Source: Nitriliruptoraceae bacterium
GTDB taxonomy: Bacteria > Actinomycetota > Nitriliruptoria > Nitriliruptorales > Nitriliruptoraceae
Reading direction: 5' to 3'
Length of the DNA stretch: 43,018 nt
Assembly: GCA_020832455.1 (NCBI GenBank)
Contig: JAFIEQ010000018.1
Coordinates: forward strand, 1-43,018
A program made the position numbers and the translations under genes. Below the pieces are notes generated by a model. That model was given only the letters and a program-made list of their open reading frames with translations, did no database searches and was not told where the DNA came from. Of the stretch, positions 37,099 to 43,018 are shown piece after piece. Within the stretch, counting starts at the first letter, position 1. Each line of letters begins with the position of its first letter.

Positions 37099-39029
37099 TC
37101 CGCCGCACCCCGATGACCTTCGGCTTCCTCGGGCTCATCCTCGCCGTCGTGCTCGTGCTCGACCTGGTCGGACCGGCGCCCACCCCGCCCGAGCCGGCGC
37201 CCACCGGGGCCGCGGGTGCTCCGGTGGCCGGGACCCAGGTCTGCGGCGTCGGTGACACCGCGGCGGACGCCGCGTTGGACCTGCTGGTGACGCGCCCCGG
37301 GACCCAGGACGACCCGCCCGCGGCCATCGAGGTCGATGCCATCGACGACGGGAGCTTCGACGCGCTCGACGGCGGCCGCATCTTCGCCGGGGCCCACCGG
37401 TCGATCCGTCCACCTGCGGACGGCGCCACGGAGCGTGCCGCGCTGACCCGCTGGTCGGATGGTCCCGCGGTCACCTGGCGCGAGTGGTCCCTGGCCGCCG
37501 CGGACGGCGTCCCGCCGGCGACCGTGGCCGGTGGGTGCGCGGCGCCCTGGTCCCCGGTCTGGTACGTGCCGGGTCTGCGCACCGACGGGGGCAACGAGGC
37601 GCGTCTGCGTCTGACCAACCCCTACCGCAGTGCCGCGACCGTGGCCATCGGCTTCCCGACCCCGTCTGGGACGGAGGAGCCGCTGGTGCTGCGCAACGTC
37701 ACCGTGCCTGGTCGATCCGTCCGCGAGATCGTCGTCAACGAGACGCTCCCCGAGCGGACCGACCTGGCGGCGGTCGTCGAGGTGCGATCCGGACGCGTGA
37801 GCGTGGAGGGGGTGCAGCTGGCGCGGTCCGCCATCGGCGACGTCGCCGGTGCGAGCCTGCTCGCCGCGGCGCCGCAGGCCCGCGAGGAGTGGACGATCCC
37901 CTGGCTGGCCGACGACGACGAGCGGACCAGCTGGCTGTGGGTCCACAACCCGAGCGAGCGCGCCGCCTCGGTGGAGCTCACGATGCACACGCCGGATGGG
38001 GGCGTGGTCCCCGACGGTCTGGCCGAGGTGACCATCGGGCCGGGCGAACACGCCCGGATCGAGCTCGCTGGCACCCTGCCGGAGGACCTCGAGGCCGTGG
38101 CGCTCACCGCGCGCTCCAACGGGGTGCCGATCGTGCTCTCGGGCTCGACGGTCCTCGCGCCGGATGACGTCGACGCCACCGGGATCGCCGTGCAGCTCGG
38201 GGTCGAACCCGACACCGAGTGGGTCGTCGCCGGGGTCGATGCCGAGCGGCGGCGCGAGCAGCTCCAGCTGGTGAACCCGACCAGCGAGCCGGCGACGGTG
38301 GACGTGCAGCTCTTCGACGGCGCGGAGATCCGGACCCCGGCTGCGCTCCAGGGCCTCCAGATCGCGCCGGGAGCACTCCTCGAGGTGCCGCTCGACGAGG
38401 CGCTGTCCGGGACCGACGAGTGGACCGCGTCGGTACGTGCGGAGACTGGTGCCGTCGTGGTCGGTCGCGTCGGTGAGCGCGGGGACGGCGCGCCGGGCGC
38501 GCCCGTGGGCGCCACGGACCCGGACGACGCCGCCGCCGACGCCGACGCTGCCCCCGACGAGGACGCGGCGACCGACGACGACGCGCCGGACCCGCAGGAC
38601 GAGGACGTCGAGGACGACGGGAACCCGACCGGGGCGGCGGACGACGGGGTCGCGATCCCGGACGACGACGCCCGACGCTTCATCGCCGTTCCCGGCATTC
38701 CGTCCGCAGCCTGGGACACGGCTCCCGCGCAGCTCCGGGCGCGCTCGGAGGGCTTCCTGGTCGACCTGCGCACCCCGGGTGCGGTCGGGTCCGCGCCGGT
38801 GGGGACCGAGGGTGAGCCGTTGCCCCTCGACGCACCGCTGGAGGAGGACGACGACGAGCAGGTCGACCTCGATCCCACCGATCCGTCGGACGCGCCGGGG
38901 GAGCAGCCGCCACTCGAGGACGAGGCGGATGCGGACGACGGTGCCCCGTCGGACGGTGACGCGGCGGACGAGGACGACGACGGACCGGCGTCCGACGCGG
39001 ATGATGGGGACGGTGCGAGCGACGGGTGA
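37095..39029 (+). CDS. DUF5719-family exported protein with acidic C-terminal tail
   Basis: N-terminal signal/TM; repeated WYVPGLRTDGGNEARLRLTNPYRSAATV / WLADDDERTSWLWVHNPSERAASVEL units; ATGA overlap with upstream gene. Confidence 0.78.
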   Translation: MIRRTPMTFGFLGLILAVVLVLDLVGPAPTPPEPAPTGAAGAPVAGTQVCGVGDTAADAALDLLVTRPGTQDDPPAAIEVDAIDDGSFDALDGGRIFAGAHRSIRPPADGATERAALTRWSDGPAVTWREWSLAAADGVPPATVAGGCAAPWSPVWYVPGLRTDGGNEARLRLTNPYRSAATVAIGFPTPSGTEEPLVLRNVTVPGRSVREIVVNETLPERTDLAAVVEVRSGRVSVEGVQLARSAIGDVAGASLLAAAPQAREEWTIPWLADDDERTSWLWVHNPSERAASVELTMHTPDGGVVPDGLAEVTIGPGEHARIELAGTLPEDLEAVALTARSNGVPIVLSGSTVLAPDDVDATGIAVQLGVEPDTEWVVAGVDAERRREQLQLVNPTSEPATVDVQLFDGAEIRTPAALQGLQIAPGALLEVPLDEALSGTDEWTASVRAETGAVVVGRVGERGDGAPGAPVGATDPDDAAADADAAPDEDAATDDDAPDPQDEDVEDDGNPTGAADDGVAIPDDDARRFIAVPGIPSAAWDTAPAQLRARSEGFLVDLRTPGAVGSAPVGTEGEPLPLDAPLEEDDDEQVDLDPTDPSDAPGEQPPLEDEADADDGAPSDGDAADEDDDGPASDADDGDGASDG

Positions 39030-39069
39030 CCGCGTCGGCAGGGGATGGTGTCGCCGCGCCCGGTCCTGC

Positions 39070-39453
39070 TCAGCGGCCCTCGGGTGGCAGGTCGTCGGGG
39101 TCCCAGCCACCGAGGGCCGAGACCTCCTCGATGAGGACCTCCCGGATCAGTTCCACGAGGTCCTGGCGGTCGACCGCCCGCGCCTCGAGTGGGCGGCGGA
39201 ACAGCACGATGGCCGCCTCCTGGCCAGCGACGTCCGTGGACGTGCTCGCCAGGGGGGTAGGGGCCTCGTCGTCGGGCGGTAGGTCGCGGACCTCCACTCG
39301 GATCGAGCCGAGCGCCTCGCGGATCGGGGCCGGCGATCCGGCGGCCGCGAGCTCCACGAGCTGGCCGAAGCGCCGGGCGCCGGGCCGGAACCCGGCCTCG
39401 GGGCGGCGTCGGCGGTCGGTCGGCGTGCGTCGCCGTCGGGCATGTCGCTCCAT
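39070..39453 (-). CDS. Zincin-like metallopeptidase-family protein (PF06262-like), active site apparently degenerate
   Basis: Position between DUF5719 and DUF3499 genes; IRVEVRDLPPDD...LIREVLIEEVSALGG. Confidence 0.6.
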   Translation of the reverse strand: MERHARRRRTPTDRRRRPEAGFRPGARRFGQLVELAAAGSPAPIREALGSIRVEVRDLPPDDEAPTPLASTSTDVAGQEAAIVLFRRPLEARAVDRQDLVELIREVLIEEVSALGGWDPDDLPPEGR

Positions 39454-39602
39454 GGGGGCACGCTAGCGGTGGCCGGAGCCGTGGTCGGCGCGCGCGAGCC
39501 GCGTGGGCTGAATCACAACACCTGGTTACGGATCATCGCGTTCCCCAAGACGCGGTCGGGGTTGCTTGCCGGATCACACGGGTGTGGTTTAGCGTGCCCT
39601 CC

Positions 39603-40157
39603 ATGGCGACCAGCGATGCGACCGAGCGGACCGATCCCCGTGGAACGGCGGCGCTGCGCGTGGTCGCAGGCCCCGGAACCGAGGGCCGTCGGCGCCCGAC
39701 CCCGGCTCCCGCCCGGGCACGCATGGACGCCGCCCGCGCGGTCCGCGAGTGCGCGCGCCCAGGGTGCCGTGCCTCGGCCCGCGCGACGCTGAGCTTCGCC
39801 TACGCCGGCCGCGTCGCGGTCCTGGCCGGCCTGGCCGATCAGGTGGCGCCACAGACCTACGACCTGTGCGGCACGCACGCCGCGCGCACGACCCCGCCGC
39901 GGGGGTGGGCGCTCGAGGATCGGCGTCCGGTGGAGGAACGGCAGCCGACGCACGCGGCCGACCCGATCGCGGGGCTCGGTGGGGATCGCACGGTCGCGGT
40001 CCTCGCGGAGGCGCTGCGGTCGCGGTCCGGCATCCCGTCCCGCGAGGTGTCCGACGACCCGGTCGCCGCTCCGACGCTCCCCGATCCGGTCGTCGCGCCG
40101 GTGCGTGCGACCGCGGAGACCCGGCCGCCGTTGGCCGCCCGCGAACGACCCTCCTGA
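39603..40157 (+). CDS. DUF3499-family protein
   Basis: CARPGCRASARATLSFAYAGRVAVLAGLADQVAPQTYDLCGTHAARTTPPRGW. Confidence 0.82.
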   Translation: MATSDATERTDPRGTAALRVVAGPGTEGRRRPTPAPARARMDAARAVRECARPGCRASARATLSFAYAGRVAVLAGLADQVAPQTYDLCGTHAARTTPPRGWALEDRRPVEERQPTHAADPIAGLGGDRTVAVLAEALRSRSGIPSREVSDDPVAAPTLPDPVVAPVRATAETRPPLAARERPS

Positions 40158-40365
40158 GCCTGGCCGGGTCGGTGGCCCCAGCCGGTCACGACCTGCCGGG
40201 TCCCGGGGCGAGGGGGGCGCCGACCCACGCCTGCGTCGGCCGACCCTGGCGCCGTCGCCCGCTGGTCCGTGCCACCGCGCCCGCCGAGCCCCGATCGCTC
40301 CCGGACCCCGTCCGGGCTCCGTCAGGCACACGAGGCCTGTCCACCCTGGACGGTGGCAGATGTTG

Positions 40366-40394
40366 TTTCTTGGGGTCGGTCTGTCACCTAAGAT
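40366..40394 (+). promoter_or_regulatory. Candidate promoter upstream of DUF6788-like gene
   Basis: TTTCTT-N17-TAAGAT in a locally AT-richer patch. Confidence 0.4.
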
Positions 40395-40520
40395 GCCGCC
40401 AGTCCTGCCCGCAGCGATCCCCGCAGGCTCCCGCCCGGGGACGACGCGGGCGCCCGGCGTGCCACCGCGGCGGTTCCCGACGACCGGCGACCGGCTGGTG
40501 CCACCTCGACAGGAGGATCC

Positions 40521-40892
40521 GTGGCCATCCCGCGCGACCTGGTCCGTGAGGTCCGCCGGCTCGACGAGTTCGAACTGCGTCGCCTGCTCATCCTCGTCCG
40601 GGGCCTGCTCCTGGAGGTCGACGGGCCACCGACGCCGGGCGAGCTGGGCCTGCCGCCGACCCTGACCTACCGCCAGGAGGAGGTTCGCTGCGGCAAACCG
40701 ACCTGCCGGTCCTGCCCGCATGGGCCCTACTGGTACGCCTACTGGCGGGAGGACGGCCGGGTGCGCAAGCGCTACATCGGTCGGCAGCTGCCGGGTGAGC
40801 CGCTCGAACAGGTCGAGCCCGACGTCGGGGTGCCGCCGTCGTCCGGCGGCGACGTCCCGCCGAGCCGGTCGGCCGAGCAGGAGCGATCGTGA
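40521..40892 (+). CDS. DUF6788-like small protein
   Basis: RCGKPTCRSCPHGPYWYAYWREDGRVRKRYIGRQLP; GTG start after AGGAGG. Confidence 0.7.
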   Translation: MAIPRDLVREVRRLDEFELRRLLILVRGLLLEVDGPPTPGELGLPPTLTYRQEEVRCGKPTCRSCPHGPYWYAYWREDGRVRKRYIGRQLPGEPLEQVEPDVGVPPSSGGDVPPSRSAEQERS

Positions 40893-42334
40893 CCGATCGT
40901 GAGCCGGCAGCCGTCGGCGAGGCGGGGTTGCGACGGGCGGTCAAGGCGTACGACGTCCGGGGCCGGGTGGGCGTCGATGTCGATGCGCGGACGTTCCGGG
41001 CCCTGGGGGTCGCCATCGCCGACGAACTCGTCGGCGCGGACCGGGTGTTGCTCATCGGCCGGGACATGCGGACCTCGTCCGCGGTGCTGGCCCGGGCGCT
41101 GGCCGCCGGTGCACGCGCCGGAGGCTGCGAGGTCGTCGACCTCGGCCTCGCCTCCACGGACCTGGTCACCTGGGCGTCGGGGGAGTTGCAGGCGGCCAGC
41201 GTGGTCGTCACCGCCAGTCACAACCCCGGGCACGACAACGGGTGCAAGCTGACCGGACCCGGTGCGCGCCCCGTGTCCTTCACGACCGGCCTCGAGGCCA
41301 TCCGCGACCGTGCCATCGCGGCCCTGGCGGCCTCCGGGGACGAGCCGCTCCCCGCGGAGTCGGCGGCCATCGGGGACCGCCGACTCGATCTCACGGCCCG
41401 GTTCGCGGCCCACGTGCGCTCGTTCGCGGTGCTCCCGCAGGATCGTCCGCTCCGTGTCGCGGTCGATGGCGGCAACGGCATGGTCGGCGCCATCTGGCCG
41501 GCGGTGGTGGCGGGGCTCCCGATCGAGACGACGCCGCTCTACCTCGACCTCGACGGGACGTTCCCCAACCACCCGGCCAACCCGTTGGATCCGGCCAACC
41601 TGGTGGATCTACAGACGGTGGTCCGCGACGGTGGCCACGATCTCGGGCTGGCGTTCGACGGCGACGCCGATCGGGTCTTCGCGGTGGACGAGCAGGGGAC
41701 GGCCGTGTCGGCCTCGCTGATCGGCGCCATCATCGCCGAGCGGCTCCTGGACCGCCACCCCGGCGCCACGGTGCTGCACAACGCGATCTGCTCGCGGGTC
41801 GTGGCGGAGACCGTGCGGGCGGCGGGCGGGGTCGCGGAGCGCACCCCCGTGGGTCACTCGCTGATCAAGGCCCGCATGGCGAGCACGGGTGCCATCTTCG
41901 CGGTGGAGCACTCGGGGCACTTCTACTTCCGGGACAACCACCGCGCGGACTCCGGCATCATCGCCGCGCTGCTGCTGCTGGAGGCGGTCGCCCGTTCGGG
42001 TCGGCCGCTGTCGGAGGTGGTCGCGCCCTACGACCGCACCGTCACCTCCGGCGAGCTGAGCGTCCGGGTCGATGACGTCGAGGGCGCGCTCGCCCGGGTC
42101 CGCGAGGTCTTCGACGGACGGGCCAGCATCGACGGGCTCGACGGGGTGACCATCCGGTGTCCGGACGGGACCTGGGCCAACGTCCGGGCGTCGAACACCG
42201 AGGCGTTGCTGCGCTGCAACGTGGAGGCCGACGACCTCCCGCGTATGCAGACCCTGCGCGACGAGTTGCTCGGTACCGTGACCGGGGCACGGACCGACGG
42301 TCCGGGCGGAGGAGGATCCCGTGGCGCTCGATGA
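40889..42334 (+). CDS. manB: Phosphomannomutase/phosphoglucomutase
   Basis: VVTASHNPGHDNGCKLTG catalytic loop, LAFDGDADRVFAVDE metal loop, VEHSGHFYFRDN sugar loop. Confidence 0.95.
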   Translation: MTDREPAAVGEAGLRRAVKAYDVRGRVGVDVDARTFRALGVAIADELVGADRVLLIGRDMRTSSAVLARALAAGARAGGCEVVDLGLASTDLVTWASGELQAASVVVTASHNPGHDNGCKLTGPGARPVSFTTGLEAIRDRAIAALAASGDEPLPAESAAIGDRRLDLTARFAAHVRSFAVLPQDRPLRVAVDGGNGMVGAIWPAVVAGLPIETTPLYLDLDGTFPNHPANPLDPANLVDLQTVVRDGGHDLGLAFDGDADRVFAVDEQGTAVSASLIGAIIAERLLDRHPGATVLHNAICSRVVAETVRAAGGVAERTPVGHSLIKARMASTGAIFAVEHSGHFYFRDNHRADSGIIAALLLLEAVARSGRPLSEVVAPYDRTVTSGELSVRVDDVEGALARVREVFDGRASIDGLDGVTIRCPDGTWANVRASNTEALLRCNVEADDLPRMQTLRDELLGTVTGARTDGPGGGGSRGAR

Positions 42335-42491
42335 CCGGTTGCTCGACATCCTGGTGTGCCCGGCCTGTCGCGGCGCGGTCGAACACAAGGACCGTCGGCA
42401 CGTGATCCTGTGCACCGAGTGTGGGCGGCGCTACCCGGTCCGCGAGGGCATCCCGGTCATGCTCGTCGAGGAAGCGACACCGCCGAGGTAG
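42321..42491 (+). CDS. Trm112-family small zinc-ribbon-like protein
   Basis: Own translation: VALDDRLLDILVCPACRGAVEHKDRRHVILCTECGRRYPVREGIPVMLVEEATPPR*; GGAGGA before GTG; not in supplied ORF track (56 aa). Confidence 0.85.
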   Translation: MALDDRLLDILVCPACRGAVEHKDRRHVILCTECGRRYPVREGIPVMLVEEATPPR

Positions 42492-42562
42492 CACGCCCTC
42501 GTCCGCACCGCGGCCACGGCCGCCCCGGGGCGGCGAGGTCCACAGGCTGAGGTCACGTGCCT

Positions 42563-42581
42563 GACCGCGGACCGCGCGGTC
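42563..42581. terminator. Hairpin upstream of ComF-like gene
   Basis: GACCGCG-GACCG-CGCGGTC. Confidence 0.35.
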
Positions 42582-42597
42582 GTGCTCGACTGCGCGG

Positions 42598-43018
42598 ATG
42601 GACCCCGTCGCGTTGCTCGCCCCGAGTCGCTGCCTGGCGTGTGGTGCCCGGGGTGCCGTGCCGTTCTGCGCGCCGTGCGGTGCGCGACTCCCGATCCTGC
42701 ACCGCGGCTGTGACCGCTGCGCCGCCCCACGCGGCGCCGCCCACGCCTGTTGGCCACCCGATGCTCCCGTCGACGCGACCATCGCCGTCTACGACTACCG
42801 CGGTCCGGTGTCGGCCGGCATCGCGGCCGCGAAGCTGCGTGGCGCGCGGGCGTCCTGGCCGCTGCTCGGGGCCCCGCTGGCGCAGGCCGTGCTGGCGCGC
42901 GAGCCCGATCTGGACGTCGTGACCTGGGTCACCACGCCCCGGCCGCGGGTGCGGCAACGCGGCGTCGATCACGCCCAGGTCCTCGGGCGGCCGGGGGGGG
43001 CGGCCGGGGGGGGGGGCC
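42598..43018 (+). CDS. ComF-family protein (double zinc ribbon), 3' truncated by window end
   Basis: MDPVALLAPSRCLACGARGAVPFCAPCGARLP...CDRCAAP...VYDYRGPVSAGIAAAKLRG...TPRPRVRQRGVDHAQVLG. Confidence 0.78.
   Translation, partial: MDPVALLAPSRCLACGARGAVPFCAPCGARLPILHRGCDRCAAPRGAAHACWPPDAPVDATIAVYDYRGPVSAGIAAAKLRGARASWPLLGAPLAQAVLAREPDLDVVTWVTTPRPRVRQRGVDHAQVLGRPGGAAGGGG
42988..43018. other. G-homopolymer-rich contig end, probable sequencing/assembly artefact
   Basis: cggccgggggggg cggccggggggggggg at window terminus. Confidence 0.55.

Noticed and set aside
36963-39110. 715-aa minus-strand ORF
   Set aside because: Shadow of the DUF5719 gene; no recognisable domain.
1-43018. Mobile element, prophage, defence system, tRNA or rRNA
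   Set aside because: No transposase, integrase, phage structural, restriction or toxin-antitoxin signature recognised, and no tRNA/rRNA-like sequence noticed by eye; a tRNAscan/Infernal run would be decisive.

Overview
High-GC actinobacterial chromosomal segment. The acidic protein tails and gene set would fit a Nitriliruptoria/Euzebya-like deep-branching actinobacterium; that placement is inference only. Most of the window resembles a conserved actinobacterial neighbourhood: acyl-CoA carboxylase accD/accE, birA, acyl-CoA dehydrogenase, TIGR03089 protein, LCP proteins, WbbL-like glycosyltransferase, sugar-1-P nucleotidyltransferase, F420 genes fbiA/fbiB, whiB, DUF5719, zincin-like protein, DUF3499, phosphomannomutase, Trm112-like and ComF-like genes. 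From memory this order and most strands match the M. tuberculosis Rv3257c-Rv3281 region. Apparent insertions in this backbone are: (i) a DesK/NarL-type two-component system with a drug/peptide-type ABC exporter, (ii) a PhoU/TrkA_C-MgtE pair, (iii) a Wzm/Wzt polysaccharide exporter whose Wzt is split by an apparent -1 frameshift at a C5 run just before its C-terminal glycan-binding-like domain, (iv) fbiC, and (v) an apparently orphan ECF sigma factor preceded by hairpins and a four-copy GRAACCT-type motif. No rRNA, tRNA, CRISPR array, transposase or prophage was recognised. The best leads are the motif array upstream of the sigma factor, the shared TCCACCCWGGGGT motif in the two-component/ABC operon, the split Wzt, a degenerate LCP paralogue beside a canonical one, and a zincin-family protein lacking HExxH.
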